NCBI RefSeq assembly: GCF_902706095.1
Contig: NZ_CACSJP010000001.1
Location: forward strand, 496,001 to 560,000
Direction: 5' to 3'
Source: Rhizobium sp. 18065
GTDB taxonomy: Bacteria; Pseudomonadota; Alphaproteobacteria; Rhizobiales; Rhizobiaceae
Length of the DNA: 64,000 nt
The notes under the pieces are model-generated. The model was given only the letters and a program-made list of their open reading frames with translations. It ran no database searches and was not told the DNA's origin. The translations under genes were made by a program, and so were the position numbers. This document shows positions 24,304 through 31,338 of this stretch, one piece after another (the stretch's first letter is position 1; the number at the start of each line of letters is the position of its first letter).

Positions 24304-25287
24304 ATGGTATCGCTAAAGAGAAGAATGTTGCTGGGTGGCGCAGGTGTCGCTCTCGCATCACCGATGATCATGACCGCCGCAAGCGCGCAGACCGGAGCCG
24401 ACACCTCCATGGATATCAATCATGCCATGCCGCCCGAAACCCACCGGTTCACGGTCGGCAAGTTCGAGATCGTCGTCGTCAAGGATGGTGCGCGCCCCTC
24501 GGACAATCCGCAGGAGATCTTCGGCACCAACCAGACGCCGGAAGTCGTCGGCGCGCTGCTCGAAGCCAATTTCCTGCCCGCTGACAAGTTCGTCAACAGC
24601 TTCTCACCGACGCTCGTCAACACCGGTTCGGATGTCATCCTGTTCGATACCGGTTTCGGCGAAGCTGGCCGCGCCAATGGCAATGGCCGTTTGCTGGAGG
24701 GACTGACCACTGCCGGCTACAAGCGCGAGGATGTGACCGTCGTCGTGCTTACCCATCTGCATGGCGACCACATCGGCGGACTGATGGAGGGCGGTGCGCC
24801 AGCCTTCCTGAACGCCCGTTATATCACCGGCCAGACGGAATATGACTTCTGGGTCGATCCGGCCCGTGCCGGCACACCGGCCGAAGGCGGCCACAAGGGC
24901 GTGCTTGCCAATGTGAAGCCGCTGGCCGACAAGATGACCTTCATCGGCGATGGCGGCGAGGTCGTCTCCGGCATCACCGGCATGGCCGCCTTTGGCCATT
25001 CGCCGGGCCATATGATCTACAGCGTGGAATCGGAAGGCCGACAGCTCGTCCTGACCGCCGATACGGCAAACCACTTCGTCCTGTCGCTGCAGCGCCCGGA
25101 TTGGGAAGTGCGGTTCGATATGGACAAGACTGCTGCCGCCGCAAGCCGCAAGAAGGTCTTCGACATGCTGGCAACCGACAAGCTCGCCTTCCTCGGTTAT
25201 CACATGCCGTTCCCGGCGGTCGGCTATGTCGAGAAGATTGACCAAGGCTACCGCTTCGTGCCCAAGGCCTACCAGTTCGACATCTGA
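24304..25287 (+). CDS. Tat-exported MBL-fold metallo-hydrolase
   Basis: Predicted 327-aa metallo-beta-lactamase-fold hydrolase. The N-terminus has a twin-arginine signal (SLKRRMLLGGAGVALASP) with a likely cleavage near AASAQ, so it should act in the periplasm. The zinc motif HLHGDH is at residues 151-156; later metal ligands are in FGHSPGHM and LTADTANH. ATG 24304 has GAGGGAG 6 nt upstream; a longer frame from 24262 would hide the signal. Relatives include quorum-quenching and other hydrolases; the substrate is not clear. Confidence 0.85.
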   Translation: MVSLKRRMLLGGAGVALASPMIMTAASAQTGADTSMDINHAMPPETHRFTVGKFEIVVVKDGARPSDNPQEIFGTNQTPEVVGALLEANFLPADKFVNSFSPTLVNTGSDVILFDTGFGEAGRANGNGRLLEGLTTAGYKREDVTVVVLTHLHGDHIGGLMEGGAPAFLNARYITGQTEYDFWVDPARAGTPAEGGHKGVLANVKPLADKMTFIGDGGEVVSGITGMAAFGHSPGHMIYSVESEGRQLVLTADTANHFVLSLQRPDWEVRFDMDKTAAAASRKKVFDMLATDKLAFLGYHMPFPAVGYVEKIDQGYRFVPKAYQFDI

Positions 25288-25316
25288 TCCGTCCCCGTCA
25301 AGCATTTGGAAAAGGG

Positions 25317-25349
25317 CCTGCATGCGCGAGATCGCGTGCAGGCCTTTGA
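25317..25349. terminator. Hairpin between convergent genes
   Basis: GGCCTGCA/TGCAGGCC (25317-25324 / 25339-25346), with TTT after it on the plus strand and a short A-run before it. It lies between the convergent MBL and zeta genes and may serve both. Confidence 0.5.
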
Positions 25350-25367
25350 ATATCAGGACAGCAGGAA

Positions 25368-25679
25368 TTACCGGCCGTTGTAGAGATCGTCGGCTGCCGT
25401 GCGCAGCATCGAGACCATGTGGTCCTGAATGTCGGTATCGAGCACGGCAACGCCGGCAGCATCGAAATCGTGGCGCAGGCGTTCCAGCACCTTGTGCTCG
25501 CCCTCGACAGCCGTCATCGACAGTTCCCTGGCATAGGCCTCGCCATCGCCGGTGCCGATCACGGAGGCCGCCCAGAGGCCGATCAGCGCATTGCGGCGCG
25601 CTTCGGTCTTGAACAGGAGCTCCTGATCGCGGGCAAATTGGTTCTCAAGCGCAACTGCGCGTTTTCTGATTGCTGTCAT
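25368..25679 (-). CDS. F1Fo-ATPase inhibitor subunit zeta (DUF1476)
   Basis: Predicted 103-aa DUF1476 protein. This family includes the zeta subunit that inhibits ATP hydrolysis by the F1Fo-ATPase of alphaproteobacteria such as Paracoccus denitrificans. Family features are ALENQFARDQELLFKTEARR near the N-terminus, LIGLWAA, and DFDAAGVAV. It is a short helical cytosolic protein. The atp operon is not nearby, as is usual for this gene. GGGGACG lies upstream of the ATG. Confidence 0.85.
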   Translation of the reverse strand: MTAIRKRAVALENQFARDQELLFKTEARRNALIGLWAASVIGTGDGEAYARELSMTAVEGEHKVLERLRHDFDAAGVAVLDTDIQDHMVSMLRTAADDLYNGR

Positions 25680-25985
25680 GTGACACGTCCCCGTTTTGAT
25701 CTTGTTGTTTTCTGGTGCCGGCCGTTTTCGGCGCGATCCAGGCTCTTCTAACGGAGAAGACTTGAGGATCTCTTCATTAGCATGATTTAATTCCCGTTAA
25801 ACGCGAGTTTTGGTCGCGGCAAGCGCAGAAATCCGGGTGCTACGGCTGAAAACCATTTTGCTATTCCCTTCCTGTCATGAACGTGTTACCAGCCCTCGCC
25901 AACTTCCAAGCAGTTTTTGCAGGAGCAGCCGGACGTATATTTCGTCTCGGAGCCTCCGGCTTTTTATCAAACGAAGGAAATGGCA
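25680..25985 (+). other. guaB leader and divergent promoter region
   Basis: This 306-base gap separates the zeta gene from guaB. Its 3' half holds a hairpin AGCCGGA (25927-25933) / TCCGGCT (25955-25961) followed by TTTTT, with a competing short stem AGCC/GGCT (25951-25961), 12-20 nt before the guaB ribosome-binding site. No well-formed promoter was recognised. Confidence 0.35.
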
Positions 25986-27476
25986 ATGGCACGCATCGTA
26001 ATTTCGGCAACCGGCGCAGAAGCGCTTACCTTTGACGATGTGCTGCTGCAGCCCGGCCATTCGGAAATCATGCCGGGCCAGACCAATATCGCCACCCGCA
26101 TTGCCAAGGACATCGATCTTTCGCTGCCGATCCTGTCGTCGGCGATGGACACGGTCACCGAAAGCCGTCTGGCGATTGCCATGGCACAGTCTGGCGGCAT
26201 GGGCGTCATCCATCGCAATCTGACCCCGATCGAGCAGGCCGAAGAGGTCCGTCAGGTCAAGAAATTCGAAAGCGGCATGGTCGTCAACCCGGTCACCATC
26301 GGCCCGGACGCGACGTTGGCCGAAGCGCTGTCGCTGATGAAGTCGCACGGCATTTCCGGCATCCCGGTCGTCGAGAACGGTGGCCGCCCGGGCCGCCTCG
26401 TCGGCATCCTCACCAACCGCGACGTCCGCTTCGCCTCCGACCCGACCCAGAAGATCTACGAACTGATGACCCGCGAAAACCTGATCACGGTTCGCGACGG
26501 CGTCGAGCAGCAGGAGGCAAAGCGCCTGCTGCATACCCATCGCATCGAAAAGCTGGTGGTGGTCGACAACGAGGGCCGTTGCGTCGGCCTGATCACCGTC
26601 AAGGACATCGAGAAGTCGCAGCTCAACCCCCATGCCGCCAAGGATGCGCAAGGGCGCCTGCGCGTCGCCGCCGCGATCTCCACCGGTGACGATGGCCGCG
26701 AACGCGCCGAGCGCCTGATCGAGGCCGGCGTTGACGTCATCGTCGTCGATACCGCCCACGGCCATAGCCAGAAGGTGCTGGATGCTGTTGCCGAAGTGAA
26801 GAAGATGTCGAATGCCATCCGCATCATCGCCGGCAATGTCGCGACCAGCGAAGGCACCCGCGCCCTGATCGACAGCGGCGCCGATTGCATCAAGGTCGGC
26901 ATCGGCCCGGGCTCGATCTGCACTACCCGCATCGTCGCCGGCGTCGGCGTCCCGCAGCTTGCAGCCGTCATGGCAGCGGTCGAGGAAGCCAACAAGCACG
27001 GCATTCCTGTCATTGCCGATGGCGGCATCAAGTTCTCCGGCGACGTGGCCAAGGCGATTGCCGCCGGTGCGTCGGCGGTCATGGTCGGCTCGCTGCTGGC
27101 CGGCACCGACGAAAGCCCGGGTGAGGTCTATCTCTACCAGGGGCGCTCGTTCAAGGCCTATCGCGGCATGGGCTCTGTCGGCGCCATGGCGCGCGGCTCG
27201 GCGGATCGCTATTTCCAGGCGGAAGTGCGCGACACGCTGAAACTCGTGCCGGAAGGCATCGAGGGCCAGGTTCCCTACAAGGGGCCGGTCTCGGCCGTGC
27301 TGCACCAGCTCGCAGGCGGCCTCAAGGCCGCCATGGGTTATGTCGGCGGCAAGGACATCAAGGATTTCCAGGAAAAGGCGACCTTCGTGCGCATTTCCGG
27401 CGCCGGCCTGCGCGAAAGCCATCCGCATGGTGTGACGATCACCCGAGAAAGCCCGAACTATCCGGGCGGTGCATGA
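25986..27476 (+). CDS. guaB: Inosine-5'-monophosphate dehydrogenase
   Basis: Predicted 496-aa IMP dehydrogenase, oxidising IMP to XMP with NAD+, the committed step of GMP synthesis. The N-terminal barrel begins [15 protein letters not shown]; two CBS domains interrupt it ([33 protein letters not shown]); the catalytic loop GPGSICTTR contains the active Cys, and the flap region [10 protein letters not shown] follows. ATG 25986 is chosen for AAGGAA 6 nt upstream and match to rhizobial GuaB starts ([10 protein letters not shown]). A good terminator follows (27503-27535). Confidence 0.96.
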   Translation: MARIVISATGAEALTFDDVLLQPGHSEIMPGQTNIATRIAKDIDLSLPILSSAMDTVTESRLAIAMAQSGGMGVIHRNLTPIEQAEEVRQVKKFESGMVVNPVTIGPDATLAEALSLMKSHGISGIPVVENGGRPGRLVGILTNRDVRFASDPTQKIYELMTRENLITVRDGVEQQEAKRLLHTHRIEKLVVVDNEGRCVGLITVKDIEKSQLNPHAAKDAQGRLRVAAAISTGDDGRERAERLIEAGVDVIVVDTAHGHSQKVLDAVAEVKKMSNAIRIIAGNVATSEGTRALIDSGADCIKVGIGPGSICTTRIVAGVGVPQLAAVMAAVEEANKHGIPVIADGGIKFSGDVAKAIAAGASAVMVGSLLAGTDESPGEVYLYQGRSFKAYRGMGSVGAMARGSADRYFQAEVRDTLKLVPEGIEGQVPYKGPVSAVLHQLAGGLKAAMGYVGGKDIKDFQEKATFVRISGAGLRESHPHGVTITRESPNYPGGA

Positions 27477-27502
27477 TTTCTGCGAGCCGTTAGACAGATT
27501 CC

Positions 27503-27535
27503 AAGCCCGAAGTCGGCAACGACCTCGGGCTTTTT
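27503..27535 (+). terminator. guaB rho-independent terminator
   Basis: AAGCCCGA (27503-27510) pairs with TCGGGCTT (27525-27532), with a partly paired inner stem, and ends in a T-run (27531-27535). It lies 27 nt after the guaB stop. Confidence 0.8.
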
Positions 27536-27565
27536 CATGACAGTGATTTGAACAAGGATTTTGCC

Positions 27566-27982
27566 ATGACCGGTTTCGAAATGTTCTGGCCTCTGGTCGC
27601 CCATGCCTTCCTCGTCTTCTGCCTCTACGCGCTGCTGGTCCTGCGCCGGAGCCAGGTCGTTCGCTCGGGCAAGGTGGAGCGCATCGCCTTTCGCGAAAAC
27701 CTTGCCGAACCCGAGGAAAGCCGTGTGGTCAACCGCGCGATCGCCAACCAGTTCGAACTGCCGGTCCTGTTCTACGCCGTCTCGATCCTGCTCTATATCA
27801 CCCAGGCCGACAATCTGGTCGCCGTGGTGCTCGCGTGGTTCTTCGTCGCAACGCGTTACGCCCATGCCTATGTGCATGTCTTCGGCAACCGGCTGCATCT
27901 GCGCCGGCCGCTGTTCGGCCTGGGCTTCGCGACGCTGTTTGCCCTCTGGGTCTGGCTGCTCGCGTGGATGGCCTTTTCGTGA
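27566..27982 (+). CDS. MAPEG family membrane protein
   Basis: Predicted 138-aa integral membrane protein with four hydrophobic segments and the MAPEG-like signature FRENLAEPEESRVVNRAIAN and NQFELPVLFYA. The family covers membrane glutathione transferases and related proteins; bacterial members are poorly known. ATG 27566 follows AAGGAT by 8 nt; a TTG at 27548 lies upstream of that site. The gene stands alone after the guaB terminator. Confidence 0.8.
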   Translation: MTGFEMFWPLVAHAFLVFCLYALLVLRRSQVVRSGKVERIAFRENLAEPEESRVVNRAIANQFELPVLFYAVSILLYITQADNLVAVVLAWFFVATRYAHAYVHVFGNRLHLRRPLFGLGFATLFALWVWLLAWMAFS

Positions 27983-28065
27983 TCCTGCGGTAACGCAGTT
28001 TTGTCTGGGCTTGGCAGCCGGTTTGCCTATCTTCCCTGATGTTGAATTCAACGTGGGAGAAGAAC

Positions 28066-28941
28066 ATGGACAAGCCGAAGATCACCCAGGCGATGATCAA
28101 CGCCTATGATGAATACACCCATCTGACACTCGATCGCCGTGGCTTCATGGAAAAGCTGACCCGGCTTGCCGGCACGGGTGCCGCGGCTGCGGCCATCATG
28201 CCGCTCCTGGCCGCCAGCCAGGCCGGCGCCACCATCATTCCGGAAGCTGACGATCGCATTGAAGCGCAGGACATCACCTATCCGGGTGCCGGCGGCGAGA
28301 TGAAGGGCTATCTCGTCATGCCGAAGGGCGCGACCGGCAAGCTTCCGGCCGTCATCGTCATCCACGAAAACCGTGGCCTTAACCCGCATATCCGCGATGT
28401 CGCCCGTCGCATGGCACTCGAAGGCTTCGTGGTGCTCGCGCCTGATTTCCTGTCGCCGCTCGGCGGCACGCCGGAAAACGAGGATCAGGCCCGCGAAATG
28501 TTCTCCGGCCTCGACATGGTCGCAACGGTTGCCAATGGCGAGGCGACCCGCGCCTTCCTCGGCAGTCATGAAAAGACCAATGGCAAGGTCGGCGCGATCG
28601 GTTTCTGCTGGGGCGGCGGCATGGTCAACCGCATGGCGATTGCCTCGCCGGAACTGGGCGCCGGCGTCGCCTATTACGGCGCCCAGGCGCCGGCCGAGGA
28701 CGTGCCGTCCATCAAGGCGCCACTGATGCTGCACTACGGCGGGCTCGACGAGCGCATCAACGCCGGCATCGACGCCTACAAGGCGGCCCTCGATGCCAAT
28801 GGCAAGACCTATGAGCTGTTCGTCTATGACGGCGTCAACCACGCCTTCAACAACGACACCTCGTCGGCCCGCTACGACAAGGCCGCAGCCGATCTGGCCT
28901 GGTCGCGCACGGTCGAATTCCTCAAGAAGAACCTCGCGTGA
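28066..28941 (+). CDS. Dienelactone hydrolase family protein with Tat signal
   Basis: Predicted 291-aa alpha/beta hydrolase of the DLH family. The catalytic triad is visible as C181 (GFCWGGG), D228 (GGLDERI) and H259 (VNHAF). The N-terminus carries a twin-arginine-type signal (DRRGFMEKLTRLAG followed by a hydrophobic Ala-rich core ending SQAGA), so export is likely. ATG 28066 has GGGAG 6 nt upstream. Classic members open dienelactones in aromatic breakdown; this exported type has unknown substrates. Confidence 0.87.
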   Translation: MDKPKITQAMINAYDEYTHLTLDRRGFMEKLTRLAGTGAAAAAIMPLLAASQAGATIIPEADDRIEAQDITYPGAGGEMKGYLVMPKGATGKLPAVIVIHENRGLNPHIRDVARRMALEGFVVLAPDFLSPLGGTPENEDQAREMFSGLDMVATVANGEATRAFLGSHEKTNGKVGAIGFCWGGGMVNRMAIASPELGAGVAYYGAQAPAEDVPSIKAPLMLHYGGLDERINAGIDAYKAALDANGKTYELFVYDGVNHAFNNDTSSARYDKAAADLAWSRTVEFLKKNLA

Positions 28942-28950
28942 CAGGTGGAC

Positions 28951-28972
28951 GGCGGAGGGCTTTCCCTCCGCC
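28951..28972. terminator. Hairpin after the dienelactone hydrolase gene
   Basis: Perfect 9-bp stem GGCGGAGGG/CCCTCCGCC with a CTTT loop, 10 nt after the stop codon. There is no T-run, so it may protect the 3' end of the mRNA rather than terminate transcription. Confidence 0.4.
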
Positions 28973-29093
28973 GCACCGGACGCGCGTCCGATGACACTCC
29001 GATGAAATTGCCGGCGGATTGACACTGATCAATCCGCCTTCCCTCCATGCGCGCATAGTCTCGTCCCATACCCGCCGGGCGATCCCGAAGGGT

Positions 29094-29115
29094 ATTGCCT
29101 TGGCAATTGGGCAAT
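29094..29115. promoter_or_regulatory. Overlapping palindromes upstream of adhP
   Basis: ATTGCC-TT-GGCAAT (29094-29107) overlaps ATTG-GG-CAAT (29106-29115), about 25 nt before the adhP start. Position and symmetry suggest an operator near the transcription start; no regulator is encoded next to it. Confidence 0.3.
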
Positions 29116-29139
29116 CGTCAATCTTGACTGGAGGATATG

Positions 29140-30168
29140 ATGGCATCGACAATGAAAGCTGCGGTGGTGCGTGCGTTCGGCAAGCCGCTGGTGATCGAAG
29201 AACACCCCATCCCCGAACCCGGTCCGGGCCAGATCCTGGTGAAATACGAGGCAACGGGCGTCTGCCATACCGACCTGCATGCCGCCAACGGCGATTGGCC
29301 GGTCAAGCCTAATCCGCCGTTCATTCCGGGCCACGAAGGCGTCGGCTATGTTGCCAAGCTGGGCGCCGGCGTCTCCCGCATCAAGGAAGGCGACCGCGTC
29401 GGCGTGCCGTGGCTGCACACCGCCTGCGGTTGCTGCAATCCGTGCCGCACCGGCTGGGAAACCCTTTGCGGCAGCCAGCAGAACACAGGCTATTCGGTCA
29501 ACGGCACCTTTGCCCAATACGGTCTGGCAGACCCGGATTTCGTCGGCCGCCTGCCGGACAATCTCGAATTCGGCGCGGCAGCCCCGATCCTCTGCGCCGG
29601 CGTCACCGTCTACAAGGGCCTGAAGGAAACCGAAGTGCGCCCCGGCGAATGGGTCGTCATTTCGGGCATCGGCGGTCTCGGCCACATGGCCGTGCAATAT
29701 GCCAAGGCGATGGGCATGCATGTCGTTGCGGCCGACATCTTCGATGACAAGCTGAAGCTCGCCAGGGACTTGGGTGCCGACATCGTCGTCAACGGCACGG
29801 CCCAGGACGCGATCGAACAGGTGCAGAAGGCAACCGGCGGCGTGCATGGCGCGCTGGTCACCGCTGTGTCGCCCAAGGCGATGGAGCAGGCCTATGGCTT
29901 CCTGCGCTCGAAGGGCACGATGGCGCTGGTCGGCCTGCCGCCGGGCTTTATCTCGTTGCCGGTCTTTGAAACGGTGCTGAAGCGCATCACCGTGCGCGGC
30001 TCGATCGTCGGCACGCGCCAGGATCTTGAGGAAAGCCTGCAGTTTGCCGGCGAAGGCAAGGTGGCCTCGCATTTCTCCTGGGACAGGATCGAAAACATCA
30101 ACGACATCTTCAAGAGCATGGAAAAGGGCCAGATCGACGGCCGTATCGTGCTGGATCTTGCAGCCTGA
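29140..30168 (+). CDS. adhP: Zinc-dependent alcohol dehydrogenase AdhP
   Basis: Predicted 342-aa medium-chain alcohol dehydrogenase that interconverts alcohols and aldehydes with NAD(H). Catalytic zinc ligands lie in GVCHTDLH and GHEGVG; the structural zinc is held by the four Cys of ACGCCNPCRTGWETLC; the cofactor site is GIGGLGHMAVQYAKA. Of two adjacent ATG codons the second (29140) is preferred because GGAGG is 5 nt upstream of it and only 2 nt from the first. A bidirectional terminator follows. Confidence 0.93.
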   Translation: MASTMKAAVVRAFGKPLVIEEHPIPEPGPGQILVKYEATGVCHTDLHAANGDWPVKPNPPFIPGHEGVGYVAKLGAGVSRIKEGDRVGVPWLHTACGCCNPCRTGWETLCGSQQNTGYSVNGTFAQYGLADPDFVGRLPDNLEFGAAAPILCAGVTVYKGLKETEVRPGEWVVISGIGGLGHMAVQYAKAMGMHVVAADIFDDKLKLARDLGADIVVNGTAQDAIEQVQKATGGVHGALVTAVSPKAMEQAYGFLRSKGTMALVGLPPGFISLPVFETVLKRITVRGSIVGTRQDLEESLQFAGEGKVASHFSWDRIENINDIFKSMEKGQIDGRIVLDLAA

Positions 30169-30189
30169 CCCACTCAGCCTGCAAACGTG

Positions 30190-30223
30190 AAAAAGGCGGC
30201 GCAGAATATTGCGCCGCCTTTTT
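30190..30223. terminator. Bidirectional terminator after adhP
   Basis: GGCGGCGCA (30195-30203) / TGCGCCGCC (30210-30218), 6-nt loop, T-run at 30219-30223 and A-run at 30190-30194. It separates adhP from the convergent AhpD-like gene and can act on both strands. Confidence 0.85.
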
Positions 30224-30258
30224 ATATTCGTGCCACTTGGAGGACCTCAGGACCTGCC

Positions 30259-30720
30259 TCAGGCAGCGGCGCGTGGCTTGTCGATCGGATGCTGGAAGCG
30301 GAAACCAACGGCGAGCCGGTTCCAGACATTGATGGCGCCGATCGCGACCGTGATATTGGCGATTTCGGTTTCGCTGAAATGTGCCTTCAGGGTCTCGAAG
30401 TCAGCGTCGGGTGCGCCGGTGCCGGGAAGGTTCGTCACCGCATCGACCCAGCCAAGCAGGGCGCGTTCGCGGGCCGAATAGATCGGCGATTCCCGCCAGA
30501 CCGACATCATGTTGGTCCACTGTTCCGACAGCCCGTCATGGCGCGACTCCTTGATATGCATGTCGACGCAGAAGGCGCAGCCGTTGATGATCGAGGCACG
30601 CAGCTTGATCAGGTGGATTTCCGAGCGGGCAAGGCCGCTCGACTGAACATAGTTTTCCAGGCCGAGCACGGCCTTGAAGGCGGCGGGCGCGGCCTTCTGC
30701 ATATCGAGACGGGGATGCAT
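30259..30720 (-). CDS. AhpD-like carboxymuconolactone decarboxylase family protein
   Basis: Predicted 153-aa protein of the AhpD/CMD fold. The redox motif C48-x2-C51 with H55 (INGCAFCVDMHIKE) is that of alkylhydroperoxidase-type members, so a peroxide-reducing or thiol role is likelier than decarboxylation. ATG 30720 follows AAAGGAA; a longer frame to 30813 overlaps the regulator gene. It lies 25 nt downstream of the Rrf2 regulator on the same strand, likely one operon. Confidence 0.85.
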   Translation of the reverse strand: MHPRLDMQKAAPAAFKAVLGLENYVQSSGLARSEIHLIKLRASIINGCAFCVDMHIKESRHDGLSEQWTNMMSVWRESPIYSARERALLGWVDAVTNLPGTGAPDADFETLKAHFSETEIANITVAIGAINVWNRLAVGFRFQHPIDKPRAAA

Positions 30721-30745
30721 GGTGGTTCCTTTCTGGGTCTGCCCT

Positions 30746-31246
30746 TCAGCGGGCGGCTTTGCGTTCGTTGATGTCGAGGAAGGCACAGCCGCGCGCGGCA
30801 ATCCCCCCGTCATCTGTGGCAGTCAGATCGTTGATCAGATCCGCGATGCTGGTTTTTTTCAGTTCGAACCGGTAGGCCCTTTCCGCCGCCAGCATCGCGG
30901 CGGCAATCCCGCAGGGTTTGTCGAAATACCGGGCGGGCAGGGGATTGGGCCCCCGCTGGCGGATCTCGTTGCAGCGAAAGGCCGGTTGTGGCCCTTCCAC
31001 GGCAATGACGATGTCGAGCAGGGTGATCTCGTCGGCCGCCCGGCCAAGGCGGTAGCCGCCCTTCGGGCCGGGAACAGTGGCAACCAGCCCCGCAGCAGAC
31101 AGGGCCTGCAGGTGTTTCAGCAGGTAGCTGGGCGACACCCCATGAAACTCCGCAAGCGCTGCAGCCGAAAGCGTGCTGCCTTCTCCGAGGCTGGCCAGCA
31201 TGGTCATGCAATGGATCGCCTGTTCTATGCCGTCGCTGAGTTTCAT
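30746..31246 (-). CDS. Rrf2-family transcriptional regulator
   Basis: Predicted 166-aa winged-helix regulator: LSDGIEQAIHCMTMLA at the start, recognition region HGVSPSYLLKHLQALS and wing GPKGGYRLGR. Cysteines at 13, 92, 112 and 154 could sense redox state, but their spacing differs from the three-Cys cluster of IscR/NsrR. AGGAG lies 6 nt before the ATG. A perfect palindrome overlaps its promoter (31265-31279), consistent with autoregulation and control of the AhpD-like gene behind it. Confidence 0.88.
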   Translation of the reverse strand: MKLSDGIEQAIHCMTMLASLGEGSTLSAAALAEFHGVSPSYLLKHLQALSAAGLVATVPGPKGGYRLGRAADEITLLDIVIAVEGPQPAFRCNEIRQRGPNPLPARYFDKPCGIAAAMLAAERAYRFELKKTSIADLINDLTATDDGGIAARGCAFLDINERKAAR

Positions 31247-31264
31247 CGTTTGCTCCTATATCGT

Positions 31265-31301
31265 GGATAATATTTATCCGTGATTATTGCGTCTGTCAAC
31301 G
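31265..31301 (-). promoter_or_regulatory. Rrf2 promoter with perfect operator palindrome
   Basis: GGATAATATTTATCC (31265-31279) is a perfect 15-bp palindrome. On the minus strand TTGACA lies 17 bp upstream of TAAATA, which is inside the palindrome, so a bound dimer would cover the -10. Divergent to it the helicase gene starts at 31339. Confidence 0.6.
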
Positions 31302-31338
31302 CGCTTCTTTTTCGCCGCGACCGCGCTAGGTTGGCACT

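Noticed and set aside
22764..24584. 606-codon plus-strand frame across the MFS gene
   Set aside because: Antisense to a clear membrane transporter; the product is Asp/Arg/Gln-rich and featureless.
25877..26010. Possible leader peptide overlapping the guaB start
   Set aside because: The frame starts at an ATG without a ribosome-binding site and shows no run of regulatory codons.
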